Origin: Moorella glycerini
Lineage (GTDB): Bacteria; Bacillota; DSM-521; Neomoorellales; Neomoorellaceae
Length of the DNA stretch: 64,000 bases
Direction: 5' to 3'
Assembly (NCBI RefSeq): GCF_009735625.1
Contig: NZ_CP046244.1
Coordinates: forward strand, 2,666,001 to 2,730,000
The notes under the pieces were generated by a model, which was given only the letters and a program-made list of their open reading frames with translations, searched no databases and was not told the origin of the DNA. Of the stretch, positions 50,985-60,137 are shown one piece after another (the first letter of the stretch is position 1; each line of letters starts with the position of its first letter). The position numbers and the translations under genes were made by a program.

Positions 50985-52391
50985 ATGGGAGCTATGAAGA
51001 AGTATAATATCTTGCTCATTCAACCGCGCCCGGGTAAAGGGCTGGGGTTTAAGGACCTGGCGGTTATTGAGCCTCTGGGCCTGGAGATGGTGGCTGCAGC
51101 TCTGGAAGGAGAAGGCCATCAGGTAGCCATTGTCGATTTATTTAATCCTGCCGATTTGCCTAAGGCGCTCCAGACTTATCAACCGCAGTTGTGCGGTATT
51201 AACTGCTCTTTTACCATCGACGTTTATCGTACCCTGGCCATTGCCCGGGCAATTAAAGATACAAATCCTGCAATTAAAATTTTTGTTGGCGGGCATCACG
51301 CCTCATTAAACCCTGCGGATTTCAAGGACCCGGCCATAGACTGCCTGGTAATCGGCGAGGGCGAAATAACTGCCGTGGAACTCGTTAATTGCTGGGCCAA
51401 AGAAGGCGATCTGACCCAGGTGGCCGGGCTGATTATCAACCATCATAATCGTCAGTTTGCCACTTGCGCCCGGCCCCTAATTGATGATCTGGATATCTTA
51501 CCCCTTCCAGCGCGGCATTTAATAAAGCCTTATATAAATAAATATTTTTTAGGTTTGGCTAAACCGGTTAGCGCCGTTGAGACGGCGCGTGGCTGCCCTT
51601 TTCACTGCAATTTTTGCAGTGTGTGGCGTTTCTATCAAGGCAAATGCCGGCGTAAAAGCGTGGAACGTGCGGTTGAGGAAATAGCTGTTCTGCCCGCCCG
51701 CCGGGTTTTAATAACCGATGATAATTTTTTGGCTGACGTAAGACGAGCCATGGCTATTGGCACAAAATTAAAGGAACAGGGCGTGAAGAAAAATTATATC
51801 TTCCAGGCCCGGAGTGATACCATTGTCAACCACCCGGAAGTCATCGATTTATGGCAGGAAATTGGCTTGACTTCCGTCTTTATCGGTTTTGAAAAGATTA
51901 CTGAAGAAGCCCTGCAGCAGGTAGAAAAGCATAATTCAGTACGTAATAACGAAAAGGCCCTGGCGATGCTCAAAAGCCGCGGGATTAATGTTATTGCCTC
52001 ATTTATCGTTGACCCCGATTTTTCTGAACAAGATTTTGAGCAGTTACGGCAGTATATTATAGAAAAGCGCATTCAAACGCCCTCGTTTTCTATTTTGACC
52101 CCCCTGCCCGGTACCGAACTGTATGACCAGGTAAGCAATAAACTGGGCTTTACCAACTGGGAACAATTTGATCTCTTACATGCCGTTCTGCCCACCGGGT
52201 TGCCGCCGTCGATATTTTACCAGCAATTTGCCTCTCTTTATGCTACAGCCTACCACCGGTTTGATTTAGTAAGAAATAATGCCTGGGGGGCAATAAAGGC
52301 TATTTTAAGGCGAGACATTTCCATCAGTCACCTTATAAAAATATGGCGGTCTTTTCGCCGTTTCGCCAGGGCAGCATCTTACTGGCCATAG
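50985..52391 (+). CDS. B12-binding-domain radical SAM protein
   Basis: The 468-residue protein has an N-terminal cobalamin-binding Rossmann domain (about 1-135, with NILLIQPRPG and IFVGGHHASL) and a radical SAM domain with CPFHCNFCS (about residue 205), then ITDDNFLAD and FIGFEK. BchE/HpnJ-type enzymes of this class do methylations, cyclisations or ring contractions. It follows the first radical SAM gene by 51 bases and is probably co-transcribed. The product is not assignable from sequence. Confidence 0.87.
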   Translation: MGAMKKYNILLIQPRPGKGLGFKDLAVIEPLGLEMVAAALEGEGHQVAIVDLFNPADLPKALQTYQPQLCGINCSFTIDVYRTLAIARAIKDTNPAIKIFVGGHHASLNPADFKDPAIDCLVIGEGEITAVELVNCWAKEGDLTQVAGLIINHHNRQFATCARPLIDDLDILPLPARHLIKPYINKYFLGLAKPVSAVETARGCPFHCNFCSVWRFYQGKCRRKSVERAVEEIAVLPARRVLITDDNFLADVRRAMAIGTKLKEQGVKKNYIFQARSDTIVNHPEVIDLWQEIGLTSVFIGFEKITEEALQQVEKHNSVRNNEKALAMLKSRGINVIASFIVDPDFSEQDFEQLRQYIIEKRIQTPSFSILTPLPGTELYDQVSNKLGFTNWEQFDLLHAVLPTGLPPSIFYQQFASLYATAYHRFDLVRNNAWGAIKAILRRDISISHLIKIWRSFRRFARAASYWP

Positions 52392-52529
52392 GGTTACGGG
52401 AGGATAAACTGGTCTAACCATGAGTAAATAGTAGTGGTATTAAAAGAGAAATATTATGGCTACCCAAAAACATGAGCGTAGACGGTGTCTTTTAGACATT
52501 GCCGGGTAGTTAGAGGAGGCATCATATTC

Positions 52530-52985
52530 ATGCAAAAGAAGCCCGTTATTCTTTTTCTCTGTACCGGCAATTCTTGCCGCAGTCAGATGGCTGAAGGTTT
52601 CGCCCGGGCCCTGGGCGGGGACAAAGTGGAAGTTTATAGTGCAGGCATCGAGCCGGCCGGTCTGAACCCTCGCGCCGTGGCGGTTATGGCGGAAGCCGGC
52701 ATCGATATTTCCCGGCAAGCCTCCGACCCCATCGATCCGGAAATCTTAAGCAAGGCTGACCTGATTGTCACCCTCTGCGGTGATGCCCGTGACAAATGTC
52801 CCGTGACCCCGTCGACCATTCGTCGCGAGCACTGGCCCCTCCGCGACCCTGCCAAGGCCGAAGGAGATGAGGAGGAAATAATGGCGGTTTTCCGTACCGT
52901 TCGGGACGAGATCCGGGAAAGGGTGACCCAGCTCCTGAAAGATATTTTTCGGTTGACAAGAAGTGATCTTAAAGATAGTATATAA
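52530..52985 (+). CDS. arsC: Arsenate reductase, thioredoxin type
   Basis: ArsC of the low-molecular-weight phosphatase fold reduces arsenate to arsenite with thioredoxin. The 151-residue protein has the P-loop [16 protein letters not shown] (nucleophile Cys and CX5R), the second cysteine region around [16 protein letters not shown] (about residue 80-90) with the resolving cysteines, and [15 protein letters not shown] 52530 has AGAGGAGGC upstream. It supports an arsenic function for the island. Confidence 0.93.
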   Translation: MQKKPVILFLCTGNSCRSQMAEGFARALGGDKVEVYSAGIEPAGLNPRAVAVMAEAGIDISRQASDPIDPEILSKADLIVTLCGDARDKCPVTPSTIRREHWPLRDPAKAEGDEEEIMAVFRTVRDEIRERVTQLLKDIFRLTRSDLKDSI

Positions 52986-53039
52986 GTAATAAAGAATAAA
53001 GTAATATAATCTTACGAAACAGGACGAGGTGGGTAAAAA

Positions 53040-54011
53040 GTGGAGAATCATGAGCATAACAATGATAGGCGTCTGCATCACCATGATCACCATCATCACC
53101 ACAGCCATCTGGAAACAGGAACGGTAAACGGCCGGAACCTGGTGCTAACGATGCTGTTAAACCTGCTTATTACCGTTGTGGAAATAGTCGGAGGCTTACT
53201 GGCGGGAAGCCTTTCCCTGGTTTCCGATGCCCTGCACAACTTAAGTGATGCGGCGGCCGTGGCCATCAGCCTGGCGGCGTTACGTTTTTCCCGGCGGGGG
53301 GCAACGCTGGAAAAAACCTTCGGCTTTCAGCGTCTGGAGATTCTGGCCGCCCTGTTCAATTCCGCCGTGTTAATAGCGATTTCCCTTTTGCTTTTTAAGG
53401 AATCGGCAACCCGCTTACTACATCCCCAGGCTATCAATAGCTCATTGATGGTAGGTGTTGGGGTCGTCGGGTTATTAGCTAACACCCTGGCGGTCTTTCT
53501 CCTGCGGCGCGATGCCGGCCGGAGCCTGAATGTGCGGTCTTCTTACCTCCATTTATTCTCCGACGCTTTATCTTCAGTGGCTGTAGCAGCTGGCGGTATG
53601 GCGATCTATTTCTGGCATATCACCTGGATAGACCCCCTCTTGACAATATTAATCGGTCTGTATGTTTTGAAGGAAAGTTACGAAATTGTTTCTGATACAG
53701 TTCAAATTCTAATGGAAGGCACGCCAAAGGGCGTGAAGCTGGAGGAAATTTATAAGTCTGTCAAGAGCCTGCCGGGTATCCGCGACCTGCATCATGTCCA
53801 TGTCTGGCAGCTCGGGGAGCGACAGATTAATTTCGAAGGCCACATCGACCTGGATAAGGATATATCTATCAGTGAATCGGAAAAGCTGCGCCGGGAAGTG
53901 GAAGCCACATTGCGTGACAAATTCGGCATCCAACACGTCATGCTCCAGATGGAATATGAAGGCTGTCCTGGGACGGGGCTTGTTCGTGATACCCGCAGTC
54001 AACTCATTTGA
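53040..54011 (+). CDS. Cation diffusion facilitator exporter
   Basis: CDF proteins export Zn, Co, Cd or similar divalent ions by proton exchange. The 323-residue protein has a histidine-rich N-terminus (HHHDHHHHHSH, residues 13-23), six membrane helices (about 30-215), the metal-binding SDALHNLSDA in helix II and SDALSS in helix V, and a C-terminal ferredoxin-like domain ending near residue 310. GTG 53040 is the start. It follows arsC by 54 bases; a TTGACA within the end of arsC (52953) may serve as its own promoter. Confidence 0.92.
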   Translation: MENHEHNNDRRLHHHDHHHHHSHLETGTVNGRNLVLTMLLNLLITVVEIVGGLLAGSLSLVSDALHNLSDAAAVAISLAALRFSRRGATLEKTFGFQRLEILAALFNSAVLIAISLLLFKESATRLLHPQAINSSLMVGVGVVGLLANTLAVFLLRRDAGRSLNVRSSYLHLFSDALSSVAVAAGGMAIYFWHITWIDPLLTILIGLYVLKESYEIVSDTVQILMEGTPKGVKLEEIYKSVKSLPGIRDLHHVHVWQLGERQINFEGHIDLDKDISISESEKLRREVEATLRDKFGIQHVMLQMEYEGCPGTGLVRDTRSQLI

Positions 54012-54118
54012 ACTTGTAACCCTTGGAAAGCAAAATGTCCCGGGGTATACTTGCGACTGTCATGAGAAGTCTCCTCTAGCGGGTTGTACGATAATGTCTT
54101 CTAACGAGGATAGCAGGA

Positions 54119-54145
54119 AGAAGGGGTATTACGCCCCTTTTCCTT
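54119..54145. terminator. Terminator after the CDF gene
   Basis: AAGGGG and CCCCTT (54121-54139) enclose a 7-base loop, followed by TTTTCC. It lies between the converging CDF and AhpD-like genes. Confidence 0.55.
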
Positions 54146-54200
54146 GTGTTTTTTATTGCTTGTAACCCTTTTTGGCAAAGTGTTAGGGCTTGTGTCAAGG

Positions 54201-54575
54201 TTATTTCTCCTGGGCAAGCATTTCCAGAGCGTTTACTGCGGTTGAAAAGATAGTAGAGGATGTAGTAAAGCGGGCGGTAATCAGGGCCTCGATTATTTCT
54301 TCTGCGGTTGCCCCCCGGGGGCGGGCAATTTTAGCCTGGGTTAAGGTACAGCTTTCAGATCCCATGGCTGCTGCTACAGCGACACTGATCAGGGCTTTAT
54401 ACTTTTCCAGGATAGCCTGTCCTGAGGCGGCAAACTGTTTGCTGCGGGCATGTTCAAAAACCATGTCCGGTCGCAGTTGCGCCAAAAATTTCATCGGCTT
54501 GGGCTCGCCGCCTATTTCCCGGGCCATGTTAGCCAGCAATTCCTCAATATTGAGATTATCCACGCCTTTGCTCAT
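54201..54575 (-). CDS. Carboxymuconolactone decarboxylase/AhpD-like protein
   Basis: The 124-residue protein shows the CMD fold: KYKALISVAVAAAMGSESCTLTQAKIARPRGATAEEIIEALITARFTTSSTIFSTAVNAL. AhpD relatives use a CXXC pair; here the site is ESCTLTQ with a single cysteine, so a disulfide redox role is doubtful. ATG 54575 has GGAGG upstream. It is the only gene between the CDF exporter and the IS110 pair. Confidence 0.8.
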   Translation of the reverse strand: MSKGVDNLNIEELLANMAREIGGEPKPMKFLAQLRPDMVFEHARSKQFAASGQAILEKYKALISVAVAAAMGSESCTLTQAKIARPRGATAEEIIEALITARFTTSSTIFSTAVNALEMLAQEK

Positions 54576-54992
54576 TTGTTTTCAGCCTCCATCTTTAGAT
54601 TTTCTTTATTTAACTGTTTGCCTTGCCATCGTTAGCTATTTTCAGTATCCCCACCTCCTATCTCAATAATTTGCTTCTAGCTCGTTAAATCTCCTGCTCT
54701 CTTAGATTTTCATTTTTTATGATGAAGTCCAAAAGGGCAGACTAAGCCTCCATCATCGTCCACAACAACAAGACGATGGTTTAATCTTTAAGTCTTGGGC
54801 AGTTACCCTCACCACTTCTTGCCCTCGGCTACCCTATCATGTCTCCCGGGGTCTATGCCCTGTTTCATTCCTTCGTTCGGCCTTTTGAGGGCGGGTGGGT
54901 TGTGCCAGTACTTACAAGCAGGGTCTATGCCCTTATGGAGATGATATGGCTTCCCCCACCCAAGACTTTTTACCTTGTGTTTGGGTTTTTAC
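54576..54992. other. Non-coding stretch with repeated hairpins beside IS110
   Basis: No gene is visible. GGGTCTATGCCCT occurs twice (54849-54861 and 54921-54933). Each copy can fold GGG/CCC or AGGG/CCCT hairpins. The stretch lies downstream of the minus-strand IS110-type gene and upstream of the AhpD-like gene, so its left part holds that gene's leader and its right part probably belongs to the IS. Some IS110-group elements keep their guide RNA on this side. Confidence 0.45.
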
Positions 54993-56270
54993 TTAAGCTG
55001 CTTGCTGTAATTGGGCGCGGCGATAGTCGCCTAACACTTTGTCAGAGTCGTAGTTTTCTTTCTTCCTGGCCAGGCCGTACATCACCCGTAGCAATTTTAC
55101 GGCTATGGCTATTAAGGCCTGCTTTTTCTTTAAGGGGTTTTCCCGCCTGGTCAGGAAGTAGTGGTACAACGCTTTAAATTCACGGTTCTTGGCTACTAGA
55201 GTTAGACTGGCTTGGTATAACAGGTTCCTTAATTCGGCTCGCCCGCGTTTGGATATTTTGCTTTGCCCGTTCTTCTGCCCGGAACTTTGTTCGCTTAAGT
55301 TCAGTCCGGCGAGTTTTTGGATTTGCTTCCAGTGCTCGTAATTTTGGGGATCGCCTATTTCGCCTAAAAAGCCGGCTACTGTTACCAGGCCTATACCGGG
55401 GATGCTTAATAAATTGCCTGCGATATCTATTCCTGCCAAAATATCGGCCATGGCTGCTTCTGTTTGCTCGATTTGCTTCTGGTAAAAGGCTATTTCGTCC
55501 AGGCAGGCGTTTAGCTTGTGTTGGGCTCCGGTTAATCCTTCGGTTACTCCTATGGACCCCTGGGCCGTCTGGTAGAGGGCCTGGGCTCTTTTCATCCCTA
55601 CCCGGTGGTTACTGGCTTCTTTTAATGCAGTGGCTAATTCTTCGAGTTTATAGGCTAATATTAACCTGGGGAAGGGACAGTTCCTTAAGACCCATTGGGC
55701 TGCTTTGCCTAACAGGTTTTTGAATACTTGCCCCAGCTCGGGGAAGTATTCGTCCAGGATGGCCTGGAGTTGGTTTAAGGCGCTGTTTAGTTTCCGGCGT
55801 TGCTGCCGCCGGGTTACGGTCAGGTTCCTTAGTTCGGCATATTTTCCTTTGGGCAAAAGGCAGTGGAGGAAATTCCCGTCCTTGACTACTTTGGCTATTA
55901 TCCCGGCGTCTTTTCGGTCGTTCTTGGTGGGGGAGTTATCTACTTCCTCTTTCCGCCTTTTGACGTGATAGGGATTGACTATCACTACTGTATAACCCTG
56001 CTCCTGGAGAAACCATGCTAAGGGTTTCCAGTAGTGGCCGGTGGGCTCCATGCCGATTACTACTTTTGTTGCCCTGGCTTTTTCTTTGGCTTCTTCCATT
56101 TTTGCCACTAGACGATAATAGCCTTCTTTGCTATTATGAAACTTGAAGGGTTTGACCACATCCAGTTCGATTTGGTTATAGATCCGTGCCCAGTGATTGT
56201 GCTTGGCTACGTCGATACCGACAATTATCACTTCTCCATGGACCAGTAATTTCTTTTGCACTTCATTCAT
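54993..56270 (-). CDS. IS110-family transposase, copy 1
   Basis: The 425-residue recombinase has the DEDD RuvC-like start VIIVGIDVAKHNHWARIY, VVIGMEPTGHYWKPLAWFL, SPTKNDRKDAGIIAKVV with acidic residues, and the C-terminal SIPGIGLVTVAGFLGEIGDPQNYEHWKQIQKLAGLNLSEQSSGQKNGQSKISKRGRAELR region carrying the catalytic serine. ATG 56270 has AGGAGGCGAG upstream (spacing about 11); an in-frame ATG at 56348 is possible. Its frame is intact. Confidence 0.9.
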   Translation of the reverse strand: MNEVQKKLLVHGEVIIVGIDVAKHNHWARIYNQIELDVVKPFKFHNSKEGYYRLVAKMEEAKEKARATKVVIGMEPTGHYWKPLAWFLQEQGYTVVIVNPYHVKRRKEEVDNSPTKNDRKDAGIIAKVVKDGNFLHCLLPKGKYAELRNLTVTRRQQRRKLNSALNQLQAILDEYFPELGQVFKNLLGKAAQWVLRNCPFPRLILAYKLEELATALKEASNHRVGMKRAQALYQTAQGSIGVTEGLTGAQHKLNACLDEIAFYQKQIEQTEAAMADILAGIDIAGNLLSIPGIGLVTVAGFLGEIGDPQNYEHWKQIQKLAGLNLSEQSSGQKNGQSKISKRGRAELRNLLYQASLTLVAKNREFKALYHYFLTRRENPLKKKQALIAIAVKLLRVMYGLARKKENYDSDKVLGDYRRAQLQQAA

Positions 56271-56469
56271 TCGGTTTCTCGCCTCCTGGTGGGTTTGTTT
56301 GTTTTGGTCTATTATTTTTTTACCAGGAGGCTTTTTTATTGGCAACACCTACCTTAATTCATTACAGGAATGCTTGTATGATATGACCAACGGTTAAATT
56401 TCCAGTTGGTCATTTATTAGTGTTTGACCTTTGAGGTATATTTGAGGTATCCTCTGGGACAATCACGGT

Positions 56470-56700
56470 AGAACCGATGGCGGGGCAGTTCAGTTCCTCC
56501 TGCACTTCCTAAAGTGCTTGGTAAGACTGCTCCCCGGGCCTGGCGGCAACCGCTTACGCGCGGGTCGCACGCCCTTTAGAGGTTCTCCCTTCAGCAAGGA
56601 GCTGCGCACCAGTCTCTTAAGGGTCGGTGCTCATCAGCAAGGTTGCTGTTACGTCAGGTTCCTAGGGATACCCCAATTTTGGTTTGCTAAATCCCCGGGA
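56470..56700 (+). ncRNA. Candidate IS110 bridge RNA
   Basis: Between the element's left end and its transposase there is a structured, non-coding segment. The first domain has outer arms GGGGCAGT (56482-56489) and ACTGCTCCCC (56526-56535), an internal loop, and an inner hairpin GCACTT/AAGTGC (56502-56517), the loop-in-stem plan known for IS110 guide RNAs. A second structured part lies around 56570-56640. Borders are estimated. Confidence 0.45.
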
Positions 56701-56716
56701 AAGGAGGTGTTTTGCT

Positions 56717-57946
56717 ATGGGAAAAACCCTTTTTGTCGGTATCGATATAGGGTCCGACACCAATGTGGTGCGCATCCTTGATGATACCGGCGAAGATGTC
56801 TGCGGTTTTAGCGTTTCTAACGACCTCCCCGGGGCTGAAAGGCTTGTGGAAAGGATTGTTGCTGAAGCTGAGTTACTTGATGCTGATAAGATTGAGATTG
56901 GCATGGAGGCCACTAACCTCTATTGGTGGCACCTTTCCCAGGCCCTGCATGAGGCTCCTGAACTCTCGGCATTTGCTGCGGAAATAGCGGTGATTAACCC
57001 CAAGGTGATTGACGGCTTTAAGCTTATCTACCCGGATATGGCTAAGACCGGCGCCTTGGATGCCCGGGTTATTGCTGATTGCTTGCGGTTTGGACGGGTA
57101 CGTCCAACACCCCCTCCTGATATGACCTATGCTCCTTTGCAACGGCTTACCCGGTTTCGCTATCACCTGGTCAGTAACCTCACTCGTGAGAAGAATAGGG
57201 CCCTCAATCTGATATTCCTTAAGTTTTCTACCTACCAGAAGGAGTGTCCCTTCTCCAATTTGTTCGGGCAGGCCTCCCGGGCTGTCGTTGGCAACCTCAC
57301 CCCTGATGAAATTGCTAATATGCCGGTGGAAGAACTGGTCGACATGATCCTTGAGCACGGTAATAACCGCTTGAAGGATGTCCCGGAGATGGCCAGAGTT
57401 ATTAAACAGGCGGCCCGCAATTCCTACCGTTTAAACCCTAAAATGCGGGATGCTGTTGATGTTACCCTGGCCATGTCCCTGGAAACCATCCGCTTCTTTG
57501 AAACCCAGCAGAAGAAAATCGACCAAGTCAATGCTAAAGAAATAAAAGCCATTCCCCAAACATTAGATACTGTTCCTGGTATCGGGCCGGTTTACTCCGC
57601 CGGCATTGTAGCCGAAATTGGTGACATCTCCAGGTTTAAGAACCACAATGCCCTTGCTAAATTCGCGGGCCTGACCTGGCGGCAGCATCAGTCCAGCAAG
57701 TTTTCTGCCGAGGATATCCCCCTCGCCAGGTCCGGTAATTATTACTTACGGTACCACCTCATTGAGACGGCTAATTCCGTCCGGGTGCGGGAGCCGGAAT
57801 ATGCCGCGTTCTACCGTAAGAAATTTACCGAAGCCAGGCATCATCACCATAAACGTGCCCTGGTCTTGACTGCCCGCAAGCTTGTGCGCATGGTCTTCAC
57901 GCTGCTGAGTGAGGGCCAAATCTACCGGCAAAGGAGGTTGGGTTAA
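56717..57946 (+). CDS. IS110-family transposase, copy 2
   Basis: The 409-residue recombinase has TLFVGIDIGSDTNVVRIL, IEIGMEATNLYWWHL, INPKVIDGFK, DMAKTGALDARVIADCL and the C-terminal DTVPGIGPVYSAGIVAEIGDISRFKNHNALAKFAGLTWRQHQSSKF with SGNYYLRYHLIE around the serine site. It is only distantly like copy 1. ATG 56717 has AAGGAGGTG upstream. Intact. Confidence 0.9.
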   Translation: MGKTLFVGIDIGSDTNVVRILDDTGEDVCGFSVSNDLPGAERLVERIVAEAELLDADKIEIGMEATNLYWWHLSQALHEAPELSAFAAEIAVINPKVIDGFKLIYPDMAKTGALDARVIADCLRFGRVRPTPPPDMTYAPLQRLTRFRYHLVSNLTREKNRALNLIFLKFSTYQKECPFSNLFGQASRAVVGNLTPDEIANMPVEELVDMILEHGNNRLKDVPEMARVIKQAARNSYRLNPKMRDAVDVTLAMSLETIRFFETQQKKIDQVNAKEIKAIPQTLDTVPGIGPVYSAGIVAEIGDISRFKNHNALAKFAGLTWRQHQSSKFSAEDIPLARSGNYYLRYHLIETANSVRVREPEYAAFYRKKFTEARHHHHKRALVLTARKLVRMVFTLLSEGQIYRQRRLG

Positions 57947-58071
57947 ACATTTCTTTTGCAACTGTCTTTTACTGTTCGTGCTGGTAATTATTGTTTTGCT
58001 TTGCCGGCTTGGTTCTTATTGCCTTTTTACATTTTGAGACATTAAAATTTCCAGTTCAAGGTCTTGACATT

Positions 58072-58545
58072 TTACCGCGGGTCATAATCACTAACTGCTG
58101 CCCGGCCAGTTTCGATTTTTTCCACCCGGGCAACAATGGTGTCGGCGACGTTGGTAATAGCGGCAGCGTCCTCCAGGATAAATGATTTGGGTACATTGCA
58201 GTCCCGGGTAACCACCAGGCTCTCCTCGACGTTAAACCCGGCCTTCTCCAGGGTACGCCGGGCACACTGCATGGGGCAACCGTCTACGGCCACGATACCT
58301 TTGGCTTCAGCCGCGGCGCGGCTGATATTCTTCAAACCGGCCGAGATACTGGCCAGGCACAGGAGGGCGGCCCGGTCATATCCCAGGCGCCGGGCAGCCT
58401 CGTTACTGCCCAGCACCGTACTCTGGCCCACATTTGAGGCACCGGCACAGTAAAAAACAGCTACCGGTGCTGGGCGTTCCACCACTTCAATGCCCTTTAC
58501 CTTTTTATCCATATAGGGCAGGTACCAATTTTCATGTTGTGTCAT
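58072..58545 (-). CDS. DGC-type putative zinc-binding protein, copy 2
   Basis: The 157-residue protein shows VAVFYCAGASNVGQSTVLGSNEAARRLGYDRAALLCLASISAG and IVAVDGCPMQCARRTLEKAGF, the same cysteine pattern as the gene at 48756 but with longer ends. ATG 58545 has AAGGTGGGATAG upstream. The gene runs ahead of the IS110 copy and 28 bases after the MFS gene on the same strand, so the two are one operon. Function is unknown. Confidence 0.85.
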   Translation of the reverse strand: MTQHENWYLPYMDKKVKGIEVVERPAPVAVFYCAGASNVGQSTVLGSNEAARRLGYDRAALLCLASISAGLKNISRAAAEAKGIVAVDGCPMQCARRTLEKAGFNVEESLVVTRDCNVPKSFILEDAAAITNVADTIVARVEKIETGRAAVSDYDPR

Positions 58546-58572
58546 GACTATCCCACCTTGCGTTAGTTTAGT

Positions 58573-59970
58573 TTATTTACCACGCCGGGAGGAAATAACG
58601 GCCCCGGCAAAACTTAAAACGGCTGCCAAGTAATAGACAAAGCCCATACTCTTGACAAACGCCAGGTTGTATTCAACGGACATGCTGGCCATTCGCGAGC
58701 TAAAGATGGCAACGGAAAAAGTAATACCGATAACCATACCTAAATTCTTGATTAACTGGCTGATACCCGTGGCGGCACCAAGCTTGTTCTTGGGTACACT
58801 ACCCATAACGCAGCTATTGTTCGGGGATTGGAACATCCCCAGGGAGGCGCCCATAGCGGCGATATAAATGATTATCAAAGCTAAGGGCGTTTGCAGGCTG
58901 ATGTTGGCCAGGGCAACCAGGGCCAGGCCGTTCAATACCAGCCCGGTGGTGGTCAAGAGGACATAACCGATTTTATCGGAAAGCCAGCCGCTGAAAGAGG
59001 CGGTAATGGCCATGGCCGCCGGGAAAGCCATCATTAAGAAACCGGCTTTCTGGGGAGTAAAGCCCAACACTTTCTGATAGAAAAAGGGTATCAAAACAGT
59101 CGGAGAGTACATGGTAATAAAAGATACCAGGGCGGTTATGATCGACGAGGTAAAGGTCCAGTTGTTAAAGAGCTGGAAATCGAGTATGGCATTGGCGCGG
59201 CGGCGTTCGTAAAAAATCAAAAACAGGCTGCTGGCTACAAAGAGGATAATGCTACAAAGAATTATGGGACTGGTCCATCCGTAAACATTGGCATTGGAAA
59301 AACCGTAAATGAAGGTTACAATGGCGATAATGACGGCCAGGGCCCCGATATAATCGAAGTTCAATCTTTCTTTTAAGCGCCTATCCCGGGGTATTGTTAC
59401 CGCCGAGGCCAGGAAGCCGGCCAGGGCTACCAGGAAAGTTAAAAAGAAGACGGCCCGCCAGCCCATCCAGCCGATCACTAAACCTCCCAGGGGCGGCCCG
59501 GCTAGGCTGCCGATGGCCACTACAGTACCTAATAACCCCAGGTTTTTACCGCGCTCTTCTGGTGGGTAATTTTCTGTCGCTATCGCCATGCCGTTGGCCA
59601 TGACCATCGACCCGCCCACAGCCTGTAAGACTCGGAAAAAAATGAGCATCCCGATACTGGCGGCAAAAGCGCAAAAGAGGGTGAAAATGGTGATGACAAA
59701 GTAACCGGCGTTATAAATACGGCGGCGGCCGTAAGCGTCGGCCATGGTGCCGAAGATCAAGAGCAGGGCAGACATAGTCAACAGGTAGACGGAGGTAACC
59801 CATTGGACGGTATTGATATTACTCTGAAAATAGCTGGCGATGGTCGGCAGCCCGACATTAATCACGCCGCCGTCAAAAGTGGAAATAAAGGCGCCGATGG
59901 CCACCGTGGCCAGGATCCATTTATTTTTAGCATAAGTCCTGGTTTCACCGCCCATAGCTCCGATGGACAT
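58573..59970 (-). CDS. MFS drug/metal efflux transporter, DHA2 family
   Basis: The 465-residue permease has about 14 membrane helices. It starts WILATVAIGAFISTFDGGVINVGLPTIASYF, has motif A GTMADAYGRRRIYNAGYF and motif C GLLGTVVAIGSLAGPPLGGLVIGWMGWRAVFFL, as in EmrB/QacA-type exporters. ATG 59970 has GGGGTGAG upstream; GTG 59979 is an alternative. Pairing with a DGC protein beside arsenic genes suggests export of a metalloid or organo-compound, which is inference. Confidence 0.88.
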   Translation of the reverse strand: MSIGAMGGETRTYAKNKWILATVAIGAFISTFDGGVINVGLPTIASYFQSNINTVQWVTSVYLLTMSALLLIFGTMADAYGRRRIYNAGYFVITIFTLFCAFAASIGMLIFFRVLQAVGGSMVMANGMAIATENYPPEERGKNLGLLGTVVAIGSLAGPPLGGLVIGWMGWRAVFFLTFLVALAGFLASAVTIPRDRRLKERLNFDYIGALAVIIAIVTFIYGFSNANVYGWTSPIILCSIILFVASSLFLIFYERRRANAILDFQLFNNWTFTSSIITALVSFITMYSPTVLIPFFYQKVLGFTPQKAGFLMMAFPAAMAITASFSGWLSDKIGYVLLTTTGLVLNGLALVALANISLQTPLALIIIYIAAMGASLGMFQSPNNSCVMGSVPKNKLGAATGISQLIKNLGMVIGITFSVAIFSSRMASMSVEYNLAFVKSMGFVYYLAAVLSFAGAVISSRRGK

Positions 59971-60137
59971 TTGGCTCACCCCATTAGATATTAATTATAT
60001 AAGTAGATTAGCATAAAAATATTAAAATGTAAAAGGTTAAATCCAGGTATGGTTGCTTGATTAAATCAATAACCAAAGTTTTTATGGCTATTTAAAGGCT
60101 CGGCTTTATATCTCTATTATTATCTCTGTATTTAATA

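Larger units (their letters stand above)
56396..58056 (+). mobile_element. IS110-family element, probable extent
   Basis: The transposase gene at 56717 is bracketed by the 12-bp direct repeat AAATTTCCAGTT (56396-56407 and 58045-58056). IS110 elements lack inverted ends and use matching core sequence at donor and target, so such flanks fit. The left non-coding part of about 310 bp can fold into the candidate guide RNA. Confidence 0.5.
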
